DNA of 64,000 bases, from positions 190,983,892 to 191,047,891 of the forward strand of contig OZ024743.1 in assembly GCA_964016885.1 (NCBI GenBank). The letters are read 5' to 3'. The notes under the pieces were generated by a model. The model made no database searches and was not told the DNA's origin. It saw only the letters and a list, made by a program, of their open reading frames with translations. Below are positions 47,431 through 59,168 of the stretch, piece after piece. The position numbers were made by a program, and so were the translations under genes. How positions within the stretch are numbered: position 1 is the stretch's first letter; each line of letters begins with the position of its first letter. The stretch is from Eledone cirrhosa. Its lineage: Eukaryota; Mollusca; Cephalopoda; Octopoda; Eledonidae.

Positions 47431-49471
47431 ATGGCTAATTCACCTCTGCAACAAGCAGCTGAAAGCCTTCCTCACAAATTAACACCTCAGACCGACACCA
47501 CCATTGTAAATGTTACTACGTTTGCCAACACAAAAAAAAATATAAGCAGTAGCAATATTTTAAATTTGTCTCAGGCAGACATTCATTTCCCGCCATTACC
47601 AATGACTGCAGGTGTTAAAGCCTCCACCACCACCACCACCGCGACAACCACCACCCCCACCACCACCGCGACAACAGAAACAAAAGAAGAAAAAAATTAA
47701 TTAACTCGTGATGTCGAAATGAAATCAAGCAAAATGGACTCTTCCCCACCAAAGACGACTGACGTCACCACCACCACAACTGAAACTAAAATTAATATTA
47801 ACACAAATAACGATACCAACAACAACAACAATGACATTATAAAACCGACCCTCAGTTTCGCCAGAGTAGCAAAACAGTTCGAAGCATTTACGGTAACTCA
47901 GGAGGATTTAGAAAATGCTAAACAAATGGTAAAGAAAGATGGATACAGGGCCAGCCCCCCCCCCCCCCCCACACACACACACCTAATAAAATGGAGCATC
48001 GGCGCCTATGCACCGTGTCGTATAGAACAATAAATGTAAAATTGCGCCGAGTGGAACGGGCATCCGAGTCCCAAATCCAAAAAGCTTTGGGACATGTGTG
48101 GGCAAGAAAAACCCACATCAGACGTGGGCAAAAGTATGGAACCGTGGACGTGTTCTTTGAAACACCAGAGGAGGCTAGAGAACACTCCATGGCCCCATTA
48201 AGAAGTGACGACTTCACACTCGTCCCAAGCTATTGTGGCCAGAGACTCTTAAAGATCAGGGTGACCCACGTTCTACCGGCCATCGAAATTCCCTGGCTAA
48301 TAGCGGCTGTCCTCGCCGGCATCGAAGCCAACACGAAAATAATAGCAATAGCAAAAGAAAAGCAGGAGAACTGGTCCGGATCTGGGATGGAGCTCCTGAT
48401 CCAAGCGGACCAAAAAAGCATTGAGGAGATCCCAGAGGTAATAGACCTCACTGACTTGCCACCTCACGGTAATTGTCGAGGGCAGAAGACCTAGGTGTGT
48501 CGTTTGTGGTGAAGGAACCCACCTAAGGGCTTTCTGCCCTCAGGCTAAAAGGTTGAGGCCACCTATCCTACCCACCCCAGTGACACAACCATCAACACCA
48601 CCAGTAGCAGAGATGGCAGCAACAACTGTAGCAGCAACAACAGAAGCAACTATAACAGCAACAACCCCAGCAACAGTAGCAAAACCAACACCACCACCAC
48701 CACCAGCAAAACCAACACCACCACCACCCAACGCTTCAGAACTAGCACCAGCGCCTACACCATCCACCACGCCACAACCAAAACTAACGGCTGTGGAGGA
48801 TTTTCCACTCCCCGGCCTATCACAACTGGAGACAGATTGTGACGACGAGGAGTGGGAAACGATATCCGGAAAAAAAAAGAAACCAAAAAAGAAAAAATTC
48901 TCTTCCTTCCCCCTCCAAAAACAAAATACAGAGGGAAACAAATAAATTAAGAAACAAAAAAGTTAGGACAGATATGCCACCATCCACACCAGCATCACCA
49001 ACCCCATCAACCCTAACACCAACACCATCACCATCATTAACCCCAACACCCCCATCACCTACACCACAAAAGTCACCAAAATGCGAAACAGAAACAAACC
49101 CACAACAAACGCAAACAAAACAAAACAACCAAAACGATACACACTACACAGCATTAAATTTGAACAACAAGCAATTATTACACTACATCCAACACAACAC
49201 CAGCATCACAGAAAAAGACTACACAACAACCCAAAAATTCACACCACCTCCACACATACAAATCACTCGCATCACACAGAAAACGTACATGACACTAAAA
49301 CAAAAATTCCCCAAAGACATCGGAGACTTCCGACAAACACTCTCCAGGAGGATTTATAAGGACATCCTTCCTGAAGAGGCCACAAGCAGTGAAAAGGATG
49401 GAAAAACCGTCCTTCCCCTACGAGAAGTAGGTAGTGGTCTTTCCCATCTTTTCCACTCCTTTTCAACATGA
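47431..49471 (+). pseudogene. Tx1-like LINE ORF1 (RNA-binding protein)
   Basis: Starts MANSPLQQAAESLPHKL at 47431. A TAA at 47698-47700 interrupts a Thr-rich region; the same phase continues to DLENAKQMVKKDGYR near 47950. A run of 14 C plus (CA)n at 47957-47983 shifts the frame into TINVKLRRVERASESQI, VFFETPEEAREHSM and IPWLIAAVLAGIE. Another shift near 48470 restores VIVEGRRP and the zinc knuckle CVVCGEGTHLRAFC (CX2CX4HX4C). Pro/Thr/Ala-rich repeats follow, then DCDDEEWETISGKKKK, a shift near 48900, and a Thr/Pro/Gln-rich end that stops at TGA 49469-49471. The product would coat LINE RNA. Broken at four places, three at simple runs. Confidence 0.8.
48493..48540 (+). other. CCHC zinc knuckle in ORF1
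   Basis: RCVVCGEGTHLRAFCP: spacing CX2CX4HX4C, the standard retroelement nucleic-acid-binding knuckle. It is in phase with the following Pro/Ala-rich part, not with the stop at 48492-48494 of the preceding frame. Confidence 0.85.
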
Positions 49472-52400
49472 CCTCACTCAGAATAGGCAGCATAAATGCG
49501 CGTGGCTTGGGGTCGTCATGGAAGCAGGGCCACCTGCTCAACGACCTCAGGTCACTAAACATAGATGTAGTGGCCATCAGCGAGACCAGAATCTCCGAAG
49601 CACAGGCTTTCGCACCGATCTTCGGCGGCTACGATGTGTACGCATCTCCCATCCGTCCGGGATCGGGGGGTGGAGTTGCTGTGCTTTTTCGGAGAGGTTT
49701 GGATCTTGCGATACGGGCCAGCTTCCTGGACCCAGAAGGTAAGTTGGTGGTGCTGGACGTGACCAGCGGAGACGGGCAAGCTTTCAGGTTAGTGGCCGTC
49801 TATGCCCCGACAGGAGCAGGGCGGCCTGATTTCTTCCGGCGTCTGGAGACCTTTCTTGGAACGTCCCGCTCTTTAGTGTTAGTGGGCGACTGGAACGGGA
49901 TCTTAGATGCACGCTGGGATAGTGTGGGATTAGTGGATAGGGAAGGAGGGTGCAAGAATCTCACCAACCTGCTCAGATGTTTTGAACTGTCTGACAGGTA
50001 CCGAATGGATTTCCCGAATGTACCAATGTGGACTTGGACAAATCGCATAGGGTCATCCAGATCATATCTAGATAGAGTATTTTGTAGGGAAATAGATAGG
50101 TCTAGCATAGGCTGTCCACAATTTAAGATAGTCAGCTACACGGACCACAAATTCGTGATCTGTGTGCTTGACTTAGATAGGCTTCATAGACGAGGACCCG
50201 GCTACTGGAAGCTAAACGCGTCCTTACCAGCGCGCAAGGCCGACAGAGACGGATTAGCGAACTAGTTAAGCGGGCGTTGACGGGGGCCATCGTCAACAAC
50301 AAGTGGTGGTTTGCTCTGAAAAGAGCAATTAGAATAGAGTCCATTAGGTTTAGTAAGACTTTAGCAATAGAGAAAAATAGAGCAGAGGGAGAATTACTTA
50401 GCAAAGGCATCGCGACCGACGTACTTTCGGCGAAATTGGCCCTTGACCAATTCTTCAATGCAAAGCACGAAGGCTGCGTTGTCAGAGCTAGGGTGCGTGC
50501 TCTCAGACACGAGGGGACGAAAGCCGTTCAATGGGCCCGAGTGGCAGAGGCGCGTCGTAGCAACAAAGCCACGATCCGGTCTTTGGTGGACCACGACGGG
50601 CGCATGCTACTCGATCCCGGGCAAATGTGTGAAGCTTTTCAGCGACACTTCGCTCAACTGTTCTGGGGCAGTAGCGGGCCGGATCGAGGGATGGACTTTA
50701 GTGTCTACCTCGACGGACTGCCGCGGCTTTCGGCCACTGAGGCGGAGTGTTGCGAAAAGCCGATAACAACCGCTGAAGTACGGGATGCAATGACTAGTTG
50801 CATAAGGGGTAAATCGCCTGGTTTGGATGGTCTTCCCTATGAACTTTACGTACAAATGACAAACTTGTTCGGAGGCCTCTTGGCGGACGTCTACTGCAAC
50901 TGGCAACAGAACGGGAGAATTCCCAGCTCTGTGAGCCGAGGAGCGGTGGCGCTGCTGAGAAAGGATCCGAACAAGGGGGATAACATAGATAATTTTAGGG
51001 CGGCTGGCTTTGGGCCCGTCTTCAGAGGCTGGATCGCTGCCATGCACAGCGACATCTGCTCTGTAGTGAGAGTGAACGGTCACCTTTCGGAACCGTTCAA
51101 CATCATGCGCTCGGTCCGCCAAGGATGTCCCCTCTCGTCCCTATTGTACGTATTGACTCTCGAGCCATTACTGCACAAACTGGAGACGTTGAGGGGGGTC
51201 CCGCGCGAACTAGGATGCGGAAGATCCGTGTCAGCATATGCCGACGATGTCACCGTAGTGGTGTCGAACGCCAAATACATCGAGGCGATCGGCACTACAC
51301 TAGGAGAATACGAAGCGGTGACAGGAGCAATGATCAACCAGGAAAAGTCAGTGGGCCTGCAGCTCGGCATCTGGAGAGGCAGGTCCATGCCGTCCAACAG
51401 CGTTGTCGGGCGCTGGACGGACGGACCGGTTAAATTGCTAGGGGTCTGGTTCGGTCCAGACCTCCAGACGGACAAAAACTGGGACGAGGTGACGAGCAGG
51501 GTGGCTTCGCTCACCCAGAAATGGGCCGAGAGGAAGCTATCCCTGAAAGGTCGAGCGGAGGTGGCGAATGCGTACATCGCATCCGTCATCTACTACCGCC
51601 TGACCGTCGTACCTTGTCCTAAGCCCCGCCTGGCTGCGCTGGAGCGTTTGCTCTTTCGCTTCTTGTGGAAGGGACGCGCTCTGATGGTCAGGCGGTCCAT
51701 CTGCTGTCAACACCTGCTACGTGGAGGGCTGGGCATGCCGTGGCTGATGATGCGCAGACACGCGCTCAGGTTACGACATCTCCACCTCTTCCTCGACGGT
51801 GATCAGGTGTGGTCGCCGTTTGCTAGACACGTTTTTCCCAAGCTCGTCTCCTTGACGGAGCTGCAGTCCTGGGTCAAGCGAAGACCGAGAGGGAGCGCTT
51901 GGAGACTGGAATGTCTTCAGGCGCTCACAGCCCTCGACCAATCGGGCAATGTGATCGGTGGAAACTCCACCTTGGCGTTCTATAGGGGATTAGTGGAGGG
52001 GAAGTGCGACGACGTACTTGGAGAAACTCTAGGCGTCGACGAAAATCAACTATCCAATCTCTTCGGAAGGACTTTCGGACCGGGGCCTATGGACAACTTC
52101 CAGAAATCCCTGGCCTGGCAGTGCTACCGGGGTGCTTTGCCAGTTCGGGATAAACTTTACAGGCATGGAGGTGCCGTCAGCGAGGCATGTCCAAGATGCG
52201 CACAGGGCGACGAAACCGTCCTGCACGCACTCGTCCAGTGTCCGAGCATTGCTGACTTGTGGGTTTATGTCGAACACCTGCTGTCACGTGTAGGACGGAT
52301 CCAGCTATCAGCTGAGTCCGTCGTGAGGATTTCCCTGCCCTCTTCCTTTAGCCGGGAAGGGCAGGCAGTTTTTATCTGTCTGGTGGCCATGGCGAAAGAG

Positions 52401-52604
52401 ATAGTATGGTGGACACGTTTGAAAGGGCTGAAGACGAGCACTTACCTCTTCGGTGATACCCTGATTAACTTTTTCAAATTTCATTTGAAAAGGAAAATCA
52501 GGGTAGAGAGGGAAGTGCTCTCTTCCCAGCATTTTGTTGAAAGATGGGTGAGAGAAGCAAGTATGGCCCGAATGAATGGGCCTTCTCTGAGTATGTGTCT
52601 GTAA
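49468..52604 (+). pseudogene. Tx1-like LINE ORF2 (APE endonuclease and RT)
   Basis: The ATG at 49468 overlaps the ORF1 stop as ATGA, which fits stop-restart translation. The endonuclease part has SINARGL, AISETRIS, LVLVGDWNGILD, WTWTN, SYLDRVF and YTDHKFVI, i.e. all catalytic positions. A frameshift near 50220-50250 leads to ISELVKRALTGAIVNNKWW. The RT has KSPGLDGLPYELY, GAVALLRKDPNKGDNIDNFR, then jumps straight to AAGFGPVFRGWI at about 51000, so the segment with the first catalytic Asp (motif A) is deleted in frame. VRQGCPLSSLLY and SAYADDVTVV remain. The C-terminus has CPRCAQGDETVLHALVQC (CCHC-like) and ends NGPSLSMCL. Known role: cut target and copy RNA. This copy cannot do the second step. 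Confidence 0.88.
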
Positions 52605-52846
52605 ATTAAAGGTGGAAAACTGTGAGGGCACTTGCCCTGGTGGTCAGGGCCACTGTGGTCTTTTAATGGGCTTTCTCCACAAATGTCCCTCGGAAGTCTC
52701 CCCCCTATTGTGGAATTTTTCTTTGTTATTTTATTTCATCCTCTGTTTTTTTTACACGCAGAAATGCCCATTTGTACCGTCCTGTATTGTCCTGTACTGT
52801 CCTTAATGTCTACTTTATGTAAACCCTTGTGGTTAATAAAGAAAAC

Positions 52847-53735
<889 letters not shown>

Positions 53736-54059
53736 TCATTTACAGTATCTTTTCATAATGGTATCGCAGCATGACCACGTGCAATTGACGACAATAAACG
53801 ACAATGCAGAGGACAGGAGGACAAGCAAATATTGGGGCTTGTCTGACCGCTTGCTCTTCATACTGGTCGCCATCGAGACATTAGGCGTCCACAGACACCG
53901 TACTGCCGTGTGCCGCCCCGAGGAAGGAGCCCGGTGAGGTGGGGTGGCTGTTGTACTGGCTACTGTCCGCGGAAGTGCCTTTTCAGTTTTGTCCGCGGGG
54001 CGGATTCGAAACACCTTAGGCTCAGAGACTGTCACCCTCTCCTCTTCCTTCATTTTCAT
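53736..54059 (-). CDS. Possible host first exon in a CpG-rich patch
   Basis: On the minus strand a 107-codon frame begins MKMKEEERVTVSEPKVFRI, runs through a Pro/Ser/Thr/Arg-rich part, and includes a hydrophobic stretch YLLVLLSSALSFIVVNC followed by CCDTIMKRYC. An internal Met (MKSKRSDKPQ) just before the hydrophobic stretch would make it a signal or membrane segment. About 14 CpG dinucleotides fall in 160 bp (53865-54025), while the flanks are AT-rich and CpG-poor, as expected near a promoter. A donor-like 'tact|gtaaat' lies just before the stop. I do not recognise the product. It may be a chance frame in an old GC-rich repeat. Confidence 0.3.
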   Translation of the reverse strand: MKMKEEERVTVSEPKVFRIRPADKTEKALPRTVASTTATPPHRAPSSGRHTAVRCLWTPNVSMATSMKSKRSDKPQYLLVLLSSALSFIVVNCTWSCCDTIMKRYCK

Positions 54060-54969
54060 CCGTGGCCTAATATTCCTTGCTTTTGCCTCCTTTTCCTCTC
54101 ATTTATGGCATTTATCGTCATTTCCTCTATTTTCCTATAGAACCAGATCTTACCCCATCCCTTTTTTTTTGTTATTTAATTTTGTTTTTATCTTCTTTTT
54201 TCATATTTCCACCATTGAATAACTTCTTTTTGCAAAACATATTTCACATGATATATTCATGTTTAACAGATAACAAAATAACATTTTTATATTTTAAGAT
54301 TATTGAAAATAAATGTAAGCTTGCACATATTAATAATATGAATCTCATGAGAAAGCACTTCCAACAGTTATAGTAAATAAAAATCCTCTATTTCTAAGCC
54401 CTCATGTAAGATCAAACTAAAATGGCTTCAGGTTCGAAATATCAAATCCTTCTTATATCCTTGTTCACAGATGATTCATCTGAAGGATTAAAAAAACAAC
54501 CTAAAAGCAATATTGTTCTTTGTCGATTTCAAGAAACCTTCACCAGTATTTTCAGTGGTATAATAACGAACTTTGAACTTATGGATTACCAAAGGAACAT
54601 ATGAACGTAATCACGTTACACTATAAAAATATAAAGAGGAGGTTTTGCACCTAAAATGTAATATATCCTTTCGATAATCTTGCAAACGTGTTGTAGTGTT
54701 TTATTTTAGTCTCTACCTCTTCACAATTGTAATTGACTATACAATGGAATATTTAATTGCTGAACTATCGGGAGAACGTGTCTTCTGACCAAAACTCAAG
54801 ACGAGCAAACTCTTACCAAAAATAATAAAGTTTGACTTAATATATGCTGATTATATTCCTTACTCCCAGAAAAGATGTTCCAAGTGCGAGAACTGCTAAA
54901 AAGGATAGAAAGGGACGCCTAGAAATGTAGCCTATTCCTCATCACTAACACAAGAGATTTTATGAATAC
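54060..54969. other. No gene recognised
   Basis: T-rich then AT-rich; a 60-codon frame at 54422-54604 has no recognisable domain. Confidence 0.5.
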
Positions 54970-55115
54970 AAATCATACAGACCCGAAGGACATACACCGA
55001 ACATCTGGAGAGCAAATTGGTGTACTAGAATATTTCAAATATCTTGAAGCTTGGAGAGGGAGATCAGAAAAAGACCACCAACAAAAGATGGACACTCGAG
55101 CTGAAAGTCTGTCAT
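54970..55115 (+). pseudogene. LINE RT relic (weak)
   Basis: One frame reads DPKDIHRTSGEQIGVLEYFK, then YLEAWRGRSEKDHQQKMDTR before a stop. It recalls the post-catalytic RT segment of many LINEs (G..L..V..FKYLG....DG...K.I..R). The glycine after YL is changed, and no other RT motif is left nearby. Pattern-level match only. Confidence 0.35.
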
Positions 55116-55304
55116 GAATTATCAAAGATCATGAAGACACTTTCAGGGAACATGATTTAGATCAGACTCTTAGCAACGTTTGATATATGGTTATGGTTAT
55201 GCGATCAGCCATTCACACAGAAGCTTGAAAATCATATAGATTGAATGAACTCACGCATGTTACGTATCGTGCTCAACAGCACCTGCAGGGTGATATTATC
55301 AATA

Positions 55305-55520
55305 TAGATTGGCAGTATAGGTAGAGGGTCAGACGCCATGCTTTGCAGCATATAGTCACGGCCCTTTATGATCTGAGTTCAAATCCCGCTGAGGTCAACT
55401 TTGCCTGTCATCCTTACGGGTTCGATAAAATAAAGTACAAGCCACGAACTAGGGTCGATTTAATCGACTTTCCCTCCCCCAAAATTGTTGGCCTTGTGTC
55501 TATATAAGAAACCATTATCA
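55305..55520 (+). mobile_element. Cephalopod-type SINE, long-tail copy
   Basis: 'attggcagtataggtagagg' (A box), 'gagttcaaatcccgctgagg' (B box), 'ccttacgggttcgataaaat', 'ggtcgatttaatcgactttc', tail 'gaaaccattatca'. All blocks present. Confidence 0.85.
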
Positions 55521-55550
55521 ATATAGTATTATATTGCGGTGGATTATTAT

Positions 55551-55732
55551 AGGGCGGTGGATTGGCAGTATCGGTAGAGGGTCGGACGCCATGCTTTCCA
55601 GCATAGTTACGTCCCTTTACGATCTGAGTTCAAATCCCGCCGAGGTTGACTTTGCCTTTCATCCTTACGGGGTCGATAAAATAAAGTACTGGTAATTGCT
55701 GGCCTTGTGCCTAAAGTAGAAACAATTATCAA
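55551..55732 (+). mobile_element. Cephalopod-type SINE, short-tail copy
   Basis: 'gggcggtggattggcagtat' start, 'gagttcaaatcccgccgagg', 'ccttacggggtcgataaaat', then directly 'aattgctggccttgtgccta' and 'gtagaaacaattat'. It lies 30 bp after the previous SINE in the same direction. Confidence 0.88.
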
Positions 55733-55940
55733 TATAGTATTTGTGCTGATCTGCAAATATAAAACATTATACCTATGTTAAGATTGTGATTGCCATATCA
55801 CATTTTGAGACATCCTGAAGAAATATTCCCAAAGTTGTGCAATTGAAGCAAGCACATGCGTGGATTAAGTGTAAGAAATCTAACCTTATGGCTTATTCTA
55901 AAAAACGCGAAATATAAGACATGTATTATGAGGATGTATG

Positions 55941-56167
55941 AGGGTGGGGGATTCGCAGTATCGGTAGAGTGTCGGACTACATGCTTTGCAACATATAGTT
56001 ACGGTTCTTTACGTTCTGAGTTCAAAGGCCCGTCGAGGTTAGCTTTGCCATTCATCCTTAAGGGTGTTAATAAAGTAAAGAACCAGTTACACACTGTGGT
56101 TGAATTGATCGACTTTTACCTTGCCCTTGAAAATTCTGGTCTTGTGCCAAATGTAGAAAGAATTATG
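55941..56167 (+). mobile_element. Cephalopod-type SINE, diverged long-tail copy
   Basis: 'gattcgcagtatcggtagag', 'gagttcaaaggcccgtcgag', 'tccttaagggtgttaataaa', 'ttgaattgatcgacttttac', 'gtagaaagaattat'. A reading frame that crosses it is accidental. Confidence 0.8.
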
Positions 56168-56439
56168 AGGATGTGTCCCTTGTTCGATGAGAAATTCGGC
56201 TGAAGTGAGATGAGACATACATACACTGGATACTCTTAATATGTAGTCTAAGTAGACGAGTCGTACAAACAAATAACAAATTCAAAATATCTTAAAATTG
56301 AGTATAATTAGTTGTTCTAATATAATCCCTACGACGATAAGAAAGAGTCTATCTCGCGATTTACCTCGGGCAACAGTATCAATACTAACAAGCTTACGTA
56401 AAACACATAAATTCAAATACTCATGCACACACACACACA

Positions 56440-56467
56440 CTCACATATATATGTATATACACACACC

Positions 56468-56548
<81 letters not shown>
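56440..56548 (+). repeat. (CA)n/(TA)n microsatellite
   Basis: CA at 56425-56440 and 56460-56475, TA thereafter to 56547 with TACA interruptions. Confidence 0.85.
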
Positions 56549-56553
<5 letters not shown>

Positions 56554-56812
56554 GCTCTACATGAATATAATAAATGAAATCTGAGTTTTTCGAATATTAA
56601 TAATAATATTCTATTTATTTGCACTTATGCAAACAAGCATCATCTTTAAACCCATGTTAGTAGAATGAGCCCCTCATTCTTGCTCTTGTGTTGGCATGTA
56701 AACAGAACTGCAGACACTAATGTTTCTGGGAACTACCCTTCAACAGTACAGTTCACCGTTCGCCTGCCAACTGTCAAAGCTAGTGAAAATATATATTTTC
56801 TAAAATATACAG

Positions 56813-56900
56813 TGACTGATCGGCCTGATTTGCATATTAGCAGACTGACTGATCAGTCAGATCTGCATATTAGCAGATCCACTGATCAGCCAGATGGGCC
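56813..56900 (+). repeat. 33-bp short tandem repeat
   Basis: About 2.5 units of 'actgatc.g.c.gat.tgca' plus 'tattagcaga'. Each unit contains TGATCA or TGATCG and 'tgcatattagcaga'. Confidence 0.7.
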
Positions 56901-56959
56901 GGTCTGTTTCCTATATACGTGCGATCAATGGCCGGCTGGCTTTGCCATATTCAAATAAA

Positions 56960-58980
56960 AAAAATGCGAATTTTCTTTCTAAATTTTCTCCGTGTCCAGC
57001 CCTTTAGAGTATCAGTCATATAGGAACTATTTTTCCCATTGCTCAATTTCTGCAGTTGTTTGTTTCTATTTTCTCAATTATCTGCAGAATTACAAGCAGT
57101 GGTGTTACTGTAGAAGTGTTATGAGGGTTTTGCAACTTCATGTAACAATGCGAATTTCGTATAGGACTAGAGTAATGGAGTGAGAGTAGGAAATCCAAAA
57201 AATAAGAGCTCTAAGTCATTGCAACAATCCTGTTGTCTTCCTCTTGCACTGGACTACCCTGCTCTCTGTCTTTGGTAAATGTTCTGCAGTGACAACCTTA
57301 ATAGTATTCAGAACTTAGGTATTGAGTGTTTATAAATGGAGCAACCTGGTTTCGGTGGTAAAATGATGTACAGTAAACGATACACAACATCATCTAACTG
57401 CCACATTTGGTCATTATCCTTGACTGTATCTGTTTTTACTTTCTTTACAGTCGACCCATTGTCCATTTCGCTCTTCTTAGTCCCCTCAATTATTTTTTGA
57501 GTATCCTAATTTCTTTATAATTTGTCACTATTTGTGTTTCCACTTATTTACTGTGCCTATCTGTTTTTGTTTTTTTTTTGTAATTAACTTCATTCACCAT
57601 TATACCATTCGGATTATCTTTCTTATTCACTTAACACTACCAATCATTTCCAAATATCTGCGTTACTATATCAGCCTCCACCACTTCCTTTTTGTGCTTC
57701 TCTACCTGAAACCCCCACATTTGTTTTAAATACTAACTCCCACCTCTTTGCTTGCCTTGTAGCTTCCAATTCCTCTCTTCGTCCATATTACACGGCCTAA
57801 CGCACAATTAGGTGCAATGGTTCATGTTTTCTCTATCTTTCATTCTCTTTCTTCCCTCTTCTCCTATTTTTTTGCCACAATCCTGATTCTTGTCGCATCC
57901 AATGAAACAATGACAACCCATTTAGACTTAAAAATTCTGCCAGTGTATGTGAATTATTTTGTTTATTTCTTTTCTGCATACTCTAATTTGGTATATGAAG
58001 GACTCTTGTGATGGTTCATTAAGTTTCTATATATTCTATTATTGACTAGAAATACATCACTCCAAGTACGGCTCATCAATTTATTCAGTATAATGCGAAC
58101 CACTACATCTGATGTTTACAGGCTGTGAACCAAAGAAAGTTTTTGTGTTTTCACTCAGTCTTTCAGGCTGGAATATTAATTAGGAATTACATCCTATCGT
58201 TGCAAATTGTGAAACCATTCAAGCGATTTTTAATATAATTTCAATTATTTTAAAAGAAATCGGATGATTATATTATGAATATCCAAGGTCATATAATGAA
58301 GATATGGTATGTACATTGACATTTAACTTTGAGTCTATAATTATTAATATAATTACTCACGATTAAAGTATTTGCCCCCACCTTGATTAACTTTACAGTG
58401 ATTTATCCTGATAGCCGCCACGTAAGATTACATTCTTCCCATTCTAATTATACGCCTTTCAAATGTCTTTATTTTATTTTATTTATTACTGTTTACTGTT
58501 ACTTCACACGGTAATACTTACGTAATATCCCCTTTACATGTTTATAGCATATAAGTTATTTCCTCTTTAACGACACCCTCTTAATGATTTTAATTTTACT
58601 TACTAACGCATACTACCATTTTGACATGGTATTATGTAGGTTATCCTCCTGTAATTACTCACCTTGTAGTATTTTAATTTCTACGCAACATAATTTTACG
58701 AACTAAACATTGCATTTGAAATTGTAAATTGTTTCCGGTATCAATTTTCAAACTGACTCATGTTTTATGTGCAACTCACATGCACATAGCTTGTGTCGGT
58801 AAATGAAACGGTCACGTTGCTACGAATTTCATTCGAATAACTTTATTTTCGCTATTGTTCCGTCTCATAAAACGGACTTGATCTTGAAATCACCGAACAA
58901 TGATGGCAATGCTTTCAACCGAATAAATTTAATAATTATAATAATCATACTATATTTACTGATTTTAATCAATGCAATAC
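56960..58980. other. No gene recognised; 2 kb of AT-rich DNA
   Basis: Both strands read; no domain, repeat family or RNA gene seen. T-rich runs at 57560-57580 and 57840-57880. Confidence 0.5.
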
Positions 58981-58983
58981 ATA

Positions 58984-59168
58984 TAATTGTTTCCACTTTA
59001 GGCACAAGGCCAGCAATTATCCAGTACATTACTGGTACTTTATTTTATCGACCCCGTAAGGATGAAAGGCAAAGTTAACCTTGGCGGGATTTGAACTCAG
59101 ACCGTAAAGGGACGTAACTATGCTAGAAAGCATGGCGTCCAACCCTCTACCGATACTGCCAATTCACG
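58984..59168 (-). mobile_element. Cephalopod-type SINE, short-tail, reversed
   Basis: The inverse of the 55.55 kb copy: 'aattgtttccactttaggca', 'attttatcgaccccgtaagg', 'gcgggatttgaactcagacc', 'ctctaccgatactgccaatt'. Includes a 12-bp extra 'ccagtacattactggtactt' context also seen at 16.36 kb. Confidence 0.88.

Larger units (their letters stand above)
47223..52846 (+). mobile_element. Tx1-like LINE, full length but inactive
   Basis: A 5.6 kb APE-type non-LTR retrotransposon. It starts 'ggcgacctacgtagtaaatc' right after (ATT)n and ends 'aataaagaaaac' right before (TTA)n, so the same trinucleotide flanks both sides. It has a 0.2 kb 5' UTR, ORF1 with a zinc knuckle, ORF2 with endonuclease and RT, and a 0.24 kb 3' UTR. 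ORF2's late motifs (LSLKGRAEVANAYI, PCPKPRLAALERLLFRFLWKG, RGGLGMPWLMMRRHALRL) are typical of the Tx1 group. Codon use is much more GC-rich than the surroundings. Frame breaks and a deletion in the RT show it cannot move. Confidence 0.85.

Noticed and set aside
47052..47438. Plus-strand frame with Ile/Leu runs across (ATT)n
   Set aside because: It is antisense to family Y and then reads through the microsatellite into the LINE leader; not a gene.
54422..54604. 60-codon frame as a host exon
   Set aside because: Short, no domain, no clear splice sites, ordinary AT-rich composition.
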